Part shown: piece by piece, positions 12,711 through 24,365 of the stretch
How positions within the stretch are numbered: position 1 is the stretch's first letter
How the letters are laid out: the number at the start of each line of letters is the position of its first letter
Source of the DNA: Breviolum minutum Mf 1.05b.01
Lineage: Eukaryota; Sar; Dinophyceae; Suessiales; Symbiodiniaceae
Direction: 5' to 3'
DNA: 64,000 nt
Assembly (NCBI GenBank): GCA_000507305.1
Contig: DF239051.1
Coordinates: 186,001 to 250,000, forward strand
Program-made: the position numbers and the translations under genes
Notes under the pieces: generated by a model
What the model was told of the DNA's origin: nothing
Databases searched by the model: none
What the model saw: only the letters and a program-made list of their open reading frames with translations

Positions 12711-12789
12711 CACATCTAGAGCCCCCGCAATGTCAGAGCTGCTTCACATGTCGAGCCTGTGGCAGCGAAACCCCATGTTTTTTTCCCAG

Positions 12790-12909
12790 GCAACTCTCAC
12801 CATCCGAGTTGAGCACGGTATTGAAGCTCAGAGTTGGGTCACAACAGGGGGTGATGAAAAAAATACATTAATTCAACGGCTTCAACGAGAAGTTCACCGT
12901 TGGTTTTGA
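12790..12909 (+). CDS. possible terminal host exon
   Basis: A T-rich tract ending TTTTCCCAG is followed by 39 codons (ATLTIRVEHGIEAQSWVTTG and onward, ending EVHRWF) and a TGA stop. Amino acid composition is normal for a globular protein. No family is recognised. It may be a 3' terminal exon. Confidence 0.5.
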   Translation, partial: ATLTIRVEHGIEAQSWVTTGGDEKNTLIQRLQREVHRWF

Positions 12910-13413
12910 TTGAAGCAGATTCGGGCCGAGCCATGCATAATATAGTATCATGATTGAAACTTCAGCGTCATGAACATGTTGTTCACTTTGGATACTTTGC
13001 TGTTGATAAGTTAGGGCCCTTTTCACAAAGATTTTGAGTCCTAATGTTGAGATGACTTACCTATTGGAGTGAAAAGTCCTAGTAACATCAAGTCTTTTGC
13101 GCACTAGCAGCCTTCATCCGAATCACTATCAAGAATATTACCTTTTCTCCTAAAGAGGGTAGTATCATTATATACCAGCAGTTGATTCCCATACTGAACC
13201 ATAATAAGATTGATAATTCCCCCCAAACAAGCTACATGTCCAAACTAAAACAAAGCTAAATCAGGTGAATATTTGTAGATCAACATGGGATATATGAGAT
13301 ATTCCTCCAAATACTTCACCTACTACACAGCTTAAACATAGTTACATAGATCAACAAGAATCTCTTTTGGTTCGCTAGAATTTCCCTGGGAAAAGCCTTC
13401 AAAAATGTCTCAG

Positions 13414-13476
13414 GCGGTGCGAATTGCTTCGCAGGGACCGCGGAAGAATGTGGGGAAAACTCAGGGGAACTTCAGG
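13414..13476 (+). CDS. host exon
   Basis: It begins after TGTCTCAG and reads AVRIASQGPRKNVGKTQGNF then R, ending TTCAGG|GTGTGT. It is 63 nt long and in phase 0. No family is recognised. Confidence 0.4.
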
Positions 13477-14065
13477 GTGTGTGACATGCGGTTTTGAATG
13501 TGAATCAGCAGGTGCTGGTGATGGTGGTGTTGGTGGTGGTGGGATTGGAGATTTTATGTTTGGAATCTTCAAATCTTCCATACATAATTTTTTGGGTCAG
13601 CTTTGCTGGTTGTAGTGTTGTGGTAGGTTTGGTTGTATCTTTGCGTTGGTCTCACACTTATTTTTTCATGCTTGGTTTGCATCCGTTTTCAGGTTGATGT
13701 GAGTATTGCTTGCTGGAACGGCGGTTGGAAAGAATCAGAGCAATTTCAAGCGGTAATGAACGCTTGCATGTTTCCAGCAGACACCTGAACTCTTGCACCA
13801 CTGGCGATGTTTTTCTTAGCCCTTTAACAAAAACCGGATGCTACCTATTGGAGACCTGGAATCCAGTCACCAAGAGTACACCTCAACGAAAATAAAACAA
13901 AGATACATTTGGAAAAAGAATGATATGGCTGTGGCTCACTTCATGCTTGACCCCACGACATCTATTAGGTGTGTGTGTATATATTTTCCATTTTTCCTTT
14001 TTTATTTTTTGATATCTTTTCTTCAAACCTTGCAATGTTGCTGCAATGGTTTGTCACCCCAACAG

Positions 14066-14220
14066 GAAACCTCACCGACTTTGCCTCGTTTCGGGTTGTT
14101 TCACCAGGATTTGCGCATGTGGCGGGAGTATGCGGAGGTGCGGTTGAGACGGTGAAGACTGGAGGGGTCTGTTTTCATGTTTCAGGATCATTTGGGCAAA
14201 TTCGAAAGGCTTACACCTCT
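14066..14220 (+). CDS. host exon, left of introner
   Basis: It begins after CCCAACAG. One frame is open right up to the family A element (LTDFASFRVVSPGFAHVAGV and onward to SFGQIRKAYTS). A second frame gives a shorter coding-like peptide (ETSPTLPRFGLFHQDLRMWR) that stops at 14153. I prefer the longer frame because it reaches the introner. Confidence 0.4.
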
Positions 14221-14326
14221 GGAAAATTAACGGCTGGAACATAATCATGGAGGTTTGCTTCAGAGACATTTTCCTTTCTAAATGGGTGATGGCTGTAGGT
14301 TCCAGCCGTTAATCTTCCAGGATGTA
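14212..14326. mobile_element. introner-like TIR element, family A copy 2
   Basis: The left end TACACCTCTGGAAAATTAACG and the right end CGTTAATCTTCCAGGATGTA pair as TIRs; length is 115 bp. The interior TTTTCCTTTCTAAATGGGTG is shared with the copies at 25077 and 28213. The right TIR carries CTTCCAG|GA as acceptor; no GT donor is visible at the left end. Confidence 0.85.
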
Positions 14327-14373
14327 ATCTTCTTCGATGTGTTGAACTTTAGATGCTTTGAAATGGAATCACT
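14321..14373 (+). CDS. host exon, right of introner
   Basis: Immediately after CTTCCAG the frame reads DVIFFDVLNFRCFEMES and meets a GTGATA donor. It would join in phase 0 to the frame on the left if the intron starts TCT|GGAAAA. No family is recognised. Confidence 0.4.
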
Positions 14374-14935
14374 GTGATATACTGTGATGAACAATTTGCA
14401 TATGTCATCATATTTCCGGGCTCCAAATATTTCTAAAATTATTGTCTCAACATTCATGAGCCCTTTATTGGTGCATACATCATGCACACATTTGTAGTAC
14501 ATGTGTCCAATATTGGACTTTGGACTCACTATCCTGAAAGGTACTCTTTTGAGATTCTACTCTTGTAATTTTTTGGGTGCAAGCAACCAAAAAAATCATA
14601 ACTTTCAGTACAAACCATTGAGCCCCCATAGTTTTACGCAAGGGTGATGTTTGAGTCCATGTCAACCTTTACACAATCAACCCCCTAGTGATGTGTGATG
14701 TGTTTCAGCTGTGGAAATAGCAGGAAATTGGATCCATGGATCCAACGGATCCAATGAGAATTTGGCTCGTGGCCGTTCGCCAGGGATTTGGATGATGTTA
14801 TTTTCCCAGCAAATAATGAGGTGTCCGCGTTTTAGAAGCCTAAAACCTCGAATCCTCAAAAGTCACCTTCCCGGGAAGTTAGGGGATGATTAGCGCCTCT
14901 CCGAGGCAACCTTGTTCAACGTGTCCTCTTTGCAG

Positions 14936-15027
14936 TTGGGGATGCCCACGTCACCATCGACATCTCGGGTGTTGATGGGAGAATGGATGGATGGAAAGAC
15001 GAAAAGAGCGGAACCGCACAATATTAG
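14936..15027 (+). CDS. possible terminal host exon
   Basis: It follows CCTCTTTGCAG. One frame reads GDAHVTIDISGVDGRMDGWK and onward to TAQY and a TAG stop. An overlapping frame (MPTSPSTSRVLMGEWMDGK) stays open longer. Either may be real. No family is recognised. Confidence 0.4.
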
Positions 15028-15426
15028 ATGCACTAGATTTCTCCAGACTTTATTGAGATGTGTGGATTTTTAATGGTGTGTGACTGTTTGACATGGTGCT
15101 GTAACAGTGACCACCAGTCAACCCACAAAAAAATAGCACCAGAAATTCAACCTATTTTGAGCCTGCATTGGCCAGAACACCCAAAATCCCACAGCAAAGG
15201 GGCAGCTAACCACACAACATCCCAGGGTAGTATCGACAATGCACAACCGTTTTTTTTGTTTGCTTTGGTGTGGAATTTATGATGCTATTTTGTGTGCTTT
15301 GGTCGGGAATTTATGGTGTTTTTCTGGTGGTGTTTTGCCTGTTGTTGTGAAAAAAATGTTGCTTGCTGTGCAATTTCGTTTTCTCTTTTGGTGCTTTGAG
15401 AGGCATGAAGCTATGCCCGATTTGTT

Positions 15427-15466
15427 AGTTTAGGGTTTAAGGTCTGATTTTAGGGTTTAGGGTTGT
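15427..15466 (+). repeat. interstitial telomere-like TTTAGGG repeats
   Basis: About four degenerate copies of TTTAGGG occur in 40 bp (TTTAGGGTTTAAGG and, after a short spacer, TTTTAGGGTTTAGGG). TTTAGGG is the plant-type telomere unit and has been reported in dinoflagellates. The tract is far too short to be a chromosome end. Confidence 0.6.
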
Positions 15467-15870
15467 TGCTTTATGATATGACCCGCGCACTTCAACTTGA
15501 ATCATCAAAAAACATCAACAAACATAGTTCCAGCGAGAACAATAAGAGGACAGACCCAAAAGATTATTACCAGGCATGTGCTGGGTGCCAATTTCCTGGC
15601 GTTTTGTTCAAATAAGAAATATGATAAAACTGAGTTTTCCACTGCTACAGGGGGGGCGGCCGTGCCTAAGATGTGTGCGATAGATGTATATCATAGAATA
15701 TATCGGTATCATGTGTACTGTATCTTAAATGCAACTTATATCATTATCCGATATTGATTTTGCGTCATTGATTATAGTTCACCGATATTTTTTCCATTCA
15801 GTATATGATTGCTGGGATTCTTACTAATCCAGCTGGGGCATCTGGCAGCTTGTTTTTGAATATCCCTTAG

Positions 15871-15945
15871 GCCAAATCACATGGCCTTCATCGCAAATGG
15901 CTTCGCACGAGTTGCTTGGCGTTTTTGCGTCACGTGATTGCCCTC
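15871..15945 (+). CDS. possible host exon
   Basis: TTTTTGAATATCCCTTAG is a good acceptor. The following frame reads PNHMAFIANGFARVAW, with GT donors available (GCACGA|GTTGC, TTGGC|GTTTTT). A second frame through the same DNA is also open. The end is approximate. Confidence 0.35.
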
Positions 15946-15999
15946 TGAGTGCATGGAACCACTGAGAGGATAAGACCTAAATGTTGAAAGTATTTCTTC

Positions 16000-17560
16000 C
16001 CAGCAGACATGATCGAAGTGAACAACTATGCTAGTTTCAGTGCCTCGGTGAAGCAACAGTATTCCCCTCAATATCTCTTGCGGAAATTGATCTCTTAGCC
16101 AATTAGTTGGGTAGTTTCTTGACAATTGGGGTGATCATACAGGATTTTGTTCAGGAATAAGTTGTGTTGCACTGGATTAGGGCCAACAAAGCTGATCGTT
16201 TCAGTTCTCACATATTGATCTTGGAATTTTAGGTTGATTAATGAAGCTATGAAACAACACAAATGAGGGAAACCCATGGAACAAAAATGTGAGGGCCTTA
16301 GCATTTGCATATATTTGCCGTATTTTTGTTGTTGCGAGGCCCAAGTTCCAGATCGAGAAGTCTTTAACCGCATGCTGCTTGGCAAAAGTTGCATCAAGAT
16401 ATCAAGGGTTGGAAAAGTGGAATGGAGAAAGCGGACCAGACGTGGAGGTCCAACACTGAGAGGGTTTCACAACTCAGTGATACAACAATTATAACGTTGA
16501 AAGTCATGGGAGAATCGAATGTTATACTTTACCCCCAGGAAAATGAATGTGTTTTTTCCCTGAAACGGGAGCGTGTCATCTTCCAACCATCAATTTTTCA
16601 AGGGATACATTAGTCTTTAGGGGAGTAAGTATATTGAATTACTAACAACTGACTGTTGGTGGGCAATTTCTTCACGTATGGCAAAATATTCAGTTGCCAG
16701 GTCAGATCAAGCTTTTCGTCAAGTGGATCACTTTGAACCAAGGGTCACTTGGCCGAAGGTACGGATTACTTTGATATGAATGATAGGTCAAACATGGTGA
16801 CACTGGTGGAGAAGTGTAGGTAAATAGTCCCTACATGAAGCATTTGGGCAAGGATTTCAACATGTTGGATATCATGGAGATGAATTGTATTAGACCCACT
16901 TGCCACCTACCATCCCAGGTCCACAGAGAAAATATCACAAACACATTTCATGGGGAAATACCATAAACCTGAATTAACCTTACTCCTCCAGCCAGTGTCG
17001 CAAATTTCCGGTTCCAGGTCTGTTCTTGGTGTTTTGGTGATCAAATTTCATACTTTTGGAAGACTTAGAAAAACCATTTCAAGATGGAGTTTTGGATGAA
17101 AAATGCTAAAAACAACATCCACAAGGAAAGAATGTGTTTTTATGTTTCTCTTACACAGACTTGTAAGTTAGATATGATGCTCAGCATCATAGTTTGGACA
17201 GTTGGGTGGGTTTTATGGATTTTTTCGGGCGATATGTTGCATGGATACTACAGCTGCATGCTTGATATTTGTATTTTCAGTTTGTACACTCCTAGGATTG
17301 AACTGGGAAGGTTTTTTTTGAAAAGTTCCAGCATGTCTTTAAACAAAAAAACAGAGTGCCAGACCAAACCCCTTGGTTTGATAGTTTATTTTTTGTTTGG
17401 AGTTGTTATCATTTCTCACCATGCTACTTCACATGTCCTCATTTTTCTGTACTCAGTGTAGAATGCCGGTCTAAAACCTAGAGGATTTGAGGGGGGTCAG
17501 ATATGTTTTGTTTAAATTTGTTGATATATACCGCTGTAGTTTTTTTCTGTTTTGGCAAAG
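16000..17560. other. non-coding stretch
   Basis: An exon-like piece near 16338-16470 (QVPDREVFNRMLLGK) is seen without clear boundaries. A 7798-type repeat fragment lies near 16815. Nothing else can be supported. Confidence 0.35.
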
Positions 17561-17652
17561 GGAATGGCTTTCACAAACTGCTCAATCCAAAGATGCCGGT
17601 GTGTCCTTGTTTGGAGTTAAAGTCGGGAAATCACACACCTTATACCCTCCTG
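17561..17652 (+). CDS. host exon, left of introner
   Basis: It begins after TTTTGGCAAAG and reads FHKLLNPKMPVCPCLELKSG then NHTPYTLL, reaching the family B TIR at CTCCTG. The open frame runs exactly to the element. No family is recognised. Confidence 0.4.
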
Positions 17653-17735
17653 GAAACTAACATATCCCCCAAAAATCACTTTTGAAGATGATTTTCCTTT
17701 TCCCAAGGTGGGATATGTTAATTCCCTGGAGGGTA
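17643..17735. mobile_element. introner-like TIR element, family B copy 2
   Basis: The ends TACCCTCCTGGAAACTAACA and TTAATTCCCTGGAGGGTA are inverted repeats. Inner arms CATATCCC and GGGATATG also pair. It is 93 bp long. Acceptor use at the right end is unclear, because the frame after GGAG is short. Confidence 0.8.
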
Positions 17736-18566
17736 TGTATTTATATTTACAAGTATTTGTTTTATGATCTCGATTTTATAACTCTTAAATATTTGATCAA
17801 CACGAACTAACATAAGCCAGGGTATTCAATGCCAATGACTCTAGGTGAAGTGGTGTCATTGTGCCACGTTCTCTTCACAGGTAACATGGTATCTTAGATA
17901 TCCCATCTCCCTGTCCAACTGTTTGCACTTCCCACGGATATACCATCAATATCAAAGTTCAGGAGGTCCAAATGGATTTCTTTGTCAATGGGAAGATGAT
18001 GCAATAGTACCAAGAATTACCCCCAGTCCAGTAATATAGTTTTATGATTATGATTAAAAAGGGTAGGTCAAATGATATATATATATATATATACGCAAAT
18101 GTATGCTGAAAGGAAGGAATCACCACTTCAACTACCATTTTTTTGCCCATACTGAGGATACTGCATTGTTCTTGAATGTTCGAACCTCAAAGATTTTGCT
18201 TTGACCAGAGTGGCAAGTAGCGAGGGAAGTGCCTCTTAACTTAGGTGGGGAAGTTGGATGGCATGTTCCAAAGAGTCATGCGGCAGATGTTTCCCGAAGA
18301 AGTGACAAACAGAACAGAACTGAGGGAGCCTTCAGTTGTCTATTATTCATTTGAGCAGTGGAAAAAAATTACCCTTAGTATCCCTTGGTTATAAGGAGAA
18401 TGCAAGCCCCACTTTGTAGAAATCCCCATGAGCCAACAGCACAATGGAATGTAACAAGTTTTTTTTTTCAATGGCTCACCTCATGCCCTTCTGACAGATG
18501 TTGTTTTTCTTTTTGAGTGATTGATAAGTTCCACAAACCAATTCCTGTTTTTTTTTGAAATACCAG

Positions 18567-18740
18567 CCGTGATGGGACCCTGGAGTTTTCGACCATCCCC
18601 ATTAGTCCCCTCATCAATGTCTCATTTCCAAGTCGTTGTTGAGGCATATGCAAAGTTACAGTTTCGCGACAAGGCATTGTTCAAAGTCTTCTCCAAAGCC
18701 ATCCAGAGGAGACACAGTATGGGTGATTTTGCCGCAATGG
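18567..18740 (+). CDS. host exon, helical-repeat-like
   Basis: TTTTTTTTGAAATACCAG is followed by a long open frame. The segment VVVEAYAKLQFRDKALFKVF resembles the paired-helix pattern of FAST-kinase/RAP or OPR organellar RNA-binding proteins. That likeness is by eye only and weak. GT donors near 18720-18740 could end the exon. Confidence 0.4.
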
Positions 18741-19719
18741 TTTGAAGGATGGAAAAACCTGGAACTGTTTTTTTCCGATTTCCTGATGTCTTATTTTGTT
18801 GGGGTGCAACACGTGAGTAGCAGAACATGTCATAAATCCTGCTGACTAGAACTTTCTAGGAGCTCTTCAGTTGGCTATGGAGAACAACAACTTTCCTTGC
18901 TATGCAATGCCTATGCTCGACTGGAGGTGTTGAGTGGGGTGGCGCCAGTTGATTTTTTTTAAGTCTGTACTTGTACATCTTAAAGTATCTCTGAACCTTA
19001 ATTTTGTGTGCGCCACGAGTCATTTTATATAGTTTGAAAATACGTACAGACATGCACACACATTTATGCTGCATTTTTTTACCAATTCAAGAGTATGTGT
19101 ATATTTATATGTACACACTTTGAAACCTTTCGTCATAGTATCTACCTTCTGTCTACCTCCAATTGCCTTCATCATTTGTCTAGGTATGTATTTAAAAGAA
19201 TCTGAGCAGGCAGTTTTCGTTTTATATCCTCACACGAGGTAATAAAAAAAAATAATTACAGCAACAGAGCCATCATTAGATGCAAGAAAAGGGTTTGCAT
19301 CTAAGCCTTGATGGTTACATAAAGAGTTGAGGGTGTTTTTTCCGCATAGAGCTGCCCTTCCAAATGCTTTACCATCTTTGCAAGAGAAGGTATGGCATGA
19401 TAGATACTGGTTGTGGACGCCGAAATTGTTGCACCAAAATATTGGCTGGGTGAAAGGGTGTATGAGTTCCTTGTCTTGCGTCACACCGTCACACATCCAA
19501 TCTAAGTTGAGCCATTGGACCCCAGAATGTTTGGAATTGATTCAACCACAATCTGGAAACTTCAAAACGCTTTGTTTTCAAAGCAATTTTTGTTGGACCC
19601 TCACTATTCATCAAAAGGAAAACCTTTCACTTTCATCTAAATGTATATATCTTTGTGTAGTATATCCGGTATGACACCCCATCCCTTTCAATTGTAGGTG
19701 TGATGAACTAGAAGTCAAG

Positions 19720-19914
19720 ATGCATATGTCAGATGGTAGTGTTTTTTGCTTCGCACACCTGCCGTTGTCCAAACTTTACCACCTTGGCTGCGCGAACTGC
19801 AGCCGTATGACTCCCTTCATGTGCTACGCAGCTACGCATGGCAAAGAAGCAGCTATGACAAGCCTCGGGGTCTTCTTAAAGTCATTGGTCACCGCAAGTC
19901 ACGAGACAAATTGA
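19720..19914 (+). CDS. possible host exon, two open frames
   Basis: Two frames are open across this GC-richer piece. One reads LSKLYHLGCANCSRMTPFMC and ends in TGA at 19912. The other reads PPWLRELQPYDSLHVLRSYA then WQRSSYDKPRGLLKV and continues beyond. The second has a helical-repeat look similar to 18567-18740. I cannot choose between them. Confidence 0.3.
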   Translation: MHMSDGSVFCFAHLPLSKLYHLGCANCSRMTPFMCYAATHGKEAAMTSLGVFLKSLVTASHETN

Positions 19915-19920
19915 TGGATG

Positions 19921-22097
19921 AACTACATAGACTACATATAATATATGTTTTAAGTTGTTTTAAGCTGAGGCAGGTTTGCACTCCAGCCGTAAGGACACTT
20001 CCTACAGATCGAAACAAAAAAGTGACAAGGAGTCCAACCCACGCACTTATTTTTTGTTGGGAGTTTAACATCTCTCCCATAATCATGTTTCTCTCAATGA
20101 CTTCATCAAAGGACAAATAATTTTCAGATTTTTACGGAGAAAACTGCAGCTGCCGCTGTGTCGCCAAATTTTCCACCGCCGGTCGGGAGACACAGAGTTC
20201 AAAAGACCACCGGTGCGGTTTTGAGTGAAGATCCAAGAAGAAGTGGTGAAACAGCATGTTTCACCAAAAGATCCTATGTCTAATCATCAAGCATGAGGTC
20301 ATTAAAACCTTAATTTCTGGTGGATGGTCTAATCTTTGGGGATTGCCCATTCATTAAGTATCATTAAGTGCTGTTTTCTTCTAAATATACCCGTCTATCC
20401 ACCTACGGTTTTCAAAAACACACACCTGATTGACCTCAGTTGCATCGGCCCCACAGACCCAAAATACAACTCCAACCCAAAGTATGAAATACTTGAAAAG
20501 GGTGACATTTCCCGATCTGTTCCAGGGAATATATGTACGTATATATATATATATATTTTTGGCGGGATTAACCGATTAACCAAAAAGACATGGGGGCTTT
20601 GTAAGTCAAATAGATATGGCTAAGACTTTATGTATATTTATATATATACGAATACAAATATGTATAGCAAACGAGCTTAGGTGTCAACAATAGATAACAA
20701 TAGCATCTCTAATAGCTTTCATGACATGTGCTCATTAGCAAATGTCATGAAAAGAGTCATGCAAAGATTATACTGTTTTGTCAAAAAGTATTGCTGGCCA
20801 CTAGTGGTAGGCGCCCCTGGACCCAGAGCGTATTTCTACCAACGTATATGTTGGATCTACCACCCCACCCAGGATTCCAGTCACCACCAGGATGACATGA
20901 CATTTTTACTAGGGAATCTTTATAAACCTTCATTTGTGACTGTGGGTGGGGGGGGTAGACCAAATGGATATGCAACATACATATCATGGCATGTGAACTT
21001 GAACTACAACGACGAATCTTCAGAATTCCCTTTTTTTTAAACAAAAATTCAAAAGATAGTAGGGCCCGTCCTGAACATGTTGATTTTTCTTGTGATTGTT
21101 GTTGTGGTCACTCTTAGTGACCCAGGGCTACCCACAAAGTATGGGATACCATATTGGCAAAAACATCGTACCTCGTCCATTGAGCCCGTTCTGAGCGGAT
21201 TCTTTGTTTTACATGGCTATCCATTCCCTTCAGTTGCTTGAAGATGTAACCCTGCCACCCAAAGGCGAGGGGAATGGTTGATATATATATATATATACTC
21301 ATATTGCTCAAGAAGTAGCGGCAATAAAACCACCAATTTCTACAGTATCTATAGACGACCCTATTCTACACAAAATTGTATCCCGTAGTTTGGAGATGAA
21401 GGAATATGTTTTAAAACAGCACATTTTGCAGGTGCAGTTTGTTGTAGTAGTTTCTCGCATGTGTATACATATAGATGTTGATACATGTGCAATCAATTCC
21501 TCTACATCAAGCGTCTTCATCGCCAGACCGCGGTGCCCCTCATGGCTTTGGGTGGCTTGCAGGAGGTGTGGCCGTTGTCGTTTTGGAGGGTTTTCACCTC
21601 TCACACCCAATATCCTTCGCTGAAAATTCAAAAAGTTGAAGATTGACAATGTTGGTTGATACACTTGACAAAACTCCAGATTTTTTGCTTAGCCGGTTAT
21701 GTGATTTTTGAGTTTGGTACGATTGGTTTTTGCCTTGAAGGGATTCGGTGTTGCAACAAACTACCAGATGCTTTGATTCCTAGGAACAGGAGTTGTGTCA
21801 TTTTTCCAAGAAGCACTTGAGCCTGAAATTTATATTTATAAAATCATTGCTGGTATGGATCTATCGGAGTCCTGTGTCGGAACAGATTCCTCAAACATAT
21901 AATAGAGAGACTTGGTTCGACATTTTCATTTATATATATATATATATGTGCATTATTATGGCCATATATCTGCATATATAGACATATTTAATTAACTAGA
22001 TATATATATATATATGTATATTTAAATATACACAATTCCCTGCTTTACATGTAAATCCACCAAACATCCGTTGGATTGGCGTTTTTTTCCGCGGAAG
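19921..22097. other. non-coding stretch with TA tracts
   Basis: Several (TA)n runs (20537-20556, 21275-21297, 21935-21950, 21996-22020) and homopolymers are seen. An open piece near 20140-20220 (KTAAAAVSPNFPPPVGRH) has no clear boundaries. Confidence 0.35.
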
Positions 22098-22177
22098 GTC
22101 ATTGACCAGTATGTCGATGCAGACGTGGTCACGGAGGAGCTCAGAGAGGCCTCACACGACCTGGGCACCCCCAAAAG
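22098..22177 (+). CDS. host exon with canonical signals
   Basis: TTTTTTTCCGCGGAAG precedes an 80 nt open piece reading VIDQYVDADVVTEELREASH then DLGTPK, ending AAAAG|GTAGCT. The composition is strongly coding-like (acidic, no low complexity). No family is recognised. Confidence 0.5.
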
Positions 22178-22319
22178 GTAGCTAAGGAAGGGAAATCATG
22201 GGAAATCCTATTTTTTCAGGAACATCCATATCGGTGAAATATTTTTTTATTTTGGCCGGATATATCATCCATATGTATATATATATATACATACATGTAC
22301 CCCCCAGAGATTTAATATA

Positions 22320-22412
22320 TAGATACCAGAAATGGCTATATTGAGAAGGAGGCACCTGTTCCAAACCATCATTTTCGGGTATCCATCTTGGTTTTCAGGG
22401 GTGTATACATTT
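22320..22412. mobile_element. degenerate introner-like element
   Basis: It ends in GTATCCATCTTGGTTTTCAG followed by GGGTGTA, like the right ends of families A and D. The left end is degenerate. It contains CTTGG/CCAAACC arms as in other copies. Confidence 0.45.
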
Positions 22413-22637
22413 TAATTGAGGTGATATAATGATGGTTATATAATGTCTTTTTTTGGGCTATATGAAGGTGAGGCCAGACATCTAGAATATATACGTATGT
22501 TTATTTATACAAGAAGGAGCTTGAGATTTCAATCAATTGTTTTCACTACCAGTGGAAGCCCCCAGAGTTTGTTACAGGTTCCACCATCATGACCATCCCG
22601 GAGTCAATTTGGACCAACAAATTTGGTGCCTTTCCAG

Positions 22638-22766
22638 GTGACGTTGAAGAAAGTCATTGCGGGTTTGGACGAGAAACGCTTGGAGTTGTTGGATATCGTT
22701 GTGCACCTTGAGAAGGTGACTGGTTGGCAACAAAAAAAGTGGGAACATTGGATGAATTGGCAACAG
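22638..22766 (+). CDS. host exon with GC donor
   Basis: GTGCCTTTCCAG is followed by exactly 43 codons (VTLKKVIAGLDEKRLELLDI and onward to HWMNWQQ), ending CAACAG|GCATGT. The helical, charged composition is strongly coding. A GC donor is a known dinoflagellate non-canonical type. No family is recognised. Confidence 0.55.
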
Positions 22767-23110
22767 GCATGTGCCCAAAAACCCCGGGCCTATTTAATAT
22801 ACGCAGAAATAGGGGTGAATGAGAAGGTAGTATGGAGGGAGGATGATTCAGAAGCACTTATCTTATTTAGTAAGACTTTATTTTCTGCTGGTCAAGGAAA
22901 GTCTTCTACTTACATCACGTGGTTCTTTTGGCACAATGCAACTTGCAGGGGGGCCGATAGATTGTTCAACAATGCATGAGTTATGTGAGGTTTAAGAGGT
23001 GGTTTCATTGTTTAATTGTTCACCAGGAAACTTGTTGGAAGATTCCAAATATGTTGACAACTGAACTGCACGTGTTTTTTCAAACAGCTTGAAACCTTTC
23101 AACAACCAGG

Positions 23111-23226
23111 TACTCCCCCCAAAAAACTAACATGACTGGCTGGAAAATCCACCATGAAGGAGTCATTGTATTTCCTATTGAACATGGGGATTTTCCAGCC
23201 AATCATGTTGGTTTTTCAGGGGTTTA
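23111..23226. mobile_element. introner-like TIR element, family D copy 1
   Basis: Long nested arms: CTAACATGACTGGCTGGAAA at the left and GATTTTCCAGCCAATCATGT at the right pair almost completely. It is flanked by CAG|GTACTCC (donor at 23110) and TTTTTCAG|GGG (acceptor ending 23219). It can therefore be read as a 110 nt GT-AG intron. Confidence 0.85.
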
Positions 23227-23272
23227 ACAAATGCAAGTGTCATTGGTTCACCAACCTGGTGACATCCATCAG
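23220..23272 (+). CDS. host exon, right of introner
   Basis: It opens at TTTTTCAG|GGG and reads GFNKCKCHWFTNLVTSI, ending ATCAG|GTGATG. It joins in phase 0 to a short upstream piece (LKPFNNQ, 23088-23109) across the introner. It is cysteine-containing and of unknown family. Confidence 0.5.
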
Positions 23273-23811
23273 GTGATGTGTGATGCTAGCAATCCCACTG
23301 GACGCAGGCGGAACCTGGTGGGATGGAGCCACGGACGACCGGGGAAATTCCGGGGGTAAAAGTCTTGGACCTCAAAACCAAGGTTTGGAAGATGTTGTTC
23401 CTTTTCCAAGCGGGTGATGTTCAGGTTCCATGTTAAATTTCGGGGGAGTAGGAAGTTGAAGAAGTGACATTTTTTTTATGACTTATCATCCTGAAGGTGC
23501 GGAGAGTAAGACTGATTGAATCTTGCTGATGGTATCCTGCCATGCTGGTCACGTTTTCTGGATGAAATGAGATGCCAATGGATGTCAGGAATGCTATCCA
23601 GTTCTTGGCTTTTTGCCTCAGAGACAAGGCTGAATTGAAGCTGAACTTCAAACATGTGGCTGCTTGGCGTTATTCTGTGAGTTCAGGCATCATGAATGAT
23701 GGGAGTTTGTCGCAAGTGGATGCATGGTATGATATGGTGGTCTTAGTCTAGAGGAATCCTGACAAAAATACCTTCAATAGATTTGGAGGTTGTTGGTGAG
23801 CTGAACTTCAG

Positions 23812-23863
23812 AATCTCCGGGCACTAGAAAAATCACAGCAAAAATTACCCTCCTACTCCCCAG
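23812..23863 (+). CDS. host exon, left of introner
   Basis: GAACTTCAG is followed by an open frame NLRALEKSQQKLPSYSP that runs into the TIR element. Joining CCA G to GG gives an in-phase link to 23954, but the donor then would be AA or lie elsewhere, so the exact boundary is unresolved. Confidence 0.4.
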
Positions 23864-23960
23864 AAGTTTAAGATAGCCCCTGAAAAGTTACCTTCCCGAA
23901 AGGAGATTGGTCTTTCAACAACATCATTTTTCAGGGCCTATGTTACACTTTAGGGGTGTA
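23849..23960. mobile_element. introner-like TIR element
   Basis: The left end runs TACCCTCCTACTCCCCAGAA and the right end reads ATGTTACACTTTAGGGGTGTA. The inner TAAGATAGCCCCTGAAAA and TTTTTCAGGGCCTATGTTA pair. The right end supplies CACTTTAG|GG. Confidence 0.65.
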
Positions 23961-24035
23961 CCAGAAATACCAGCGAAACTTAAACATCAGCGTTGGGTTT
24001 CATAGGCTGATGCAGTTGATAAACGCTCAGCCAAA
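23954..24035 (+). CDS. host exon, right of introner
   Basis: After CACTTTAG the frame reads VYQKYQRNLNISVGFHRLMQ then LINAQP, open to a TAA at 24052. The composition is strongly coding. A remnant of an introner left end (CCCCGAAAAACTAACAG) follows. No family is recognised. Confidence 0.5.
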
Positions 24036-24265
24036 AGTTTCCCCGAAAAACTAACAGTTTCCCCGGTTTCCCGGTTTCCCCTTGAAAAAAGTGAATGTAA
24101 TGGACGACAAACAAAAAATCCCCGCCTTTTCAGAGATGTTTGTCCCTTGGCTACGTTTTAAAGGGGGTGTGCTGTTCTTGGAAAATCATCACCACTACAG
24201 GATTTCAAGGCCAACAAATCAAGGTGTTGGGGGTAGCTTACTGAACTTCCCCCGCGTTCCCTCAG

Positions 24266-24365
24266 CTGTTAAGGAAACCTTTGCCAAGTTTTTTGAGAAC
24301 AAATTGAGCGACTGGCAATGCGTAGAAGGAGCAGTTCTCGGCGCCTCGGGGCGCAATTTCAGAAG
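24266..24365 (+). CDS. host exon with canonical signals
   Basis: A pyrimidine-rich tract CCCCGCGTTCCCTCAG is followed by 100 open nucleotides (VKETFAKFFENKLSDWQCVE and onward to GASGRNFR), ending AGAAG|GTGAGT. Both splice sites are canonical. No family is recognised. Confidence 0.6.
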
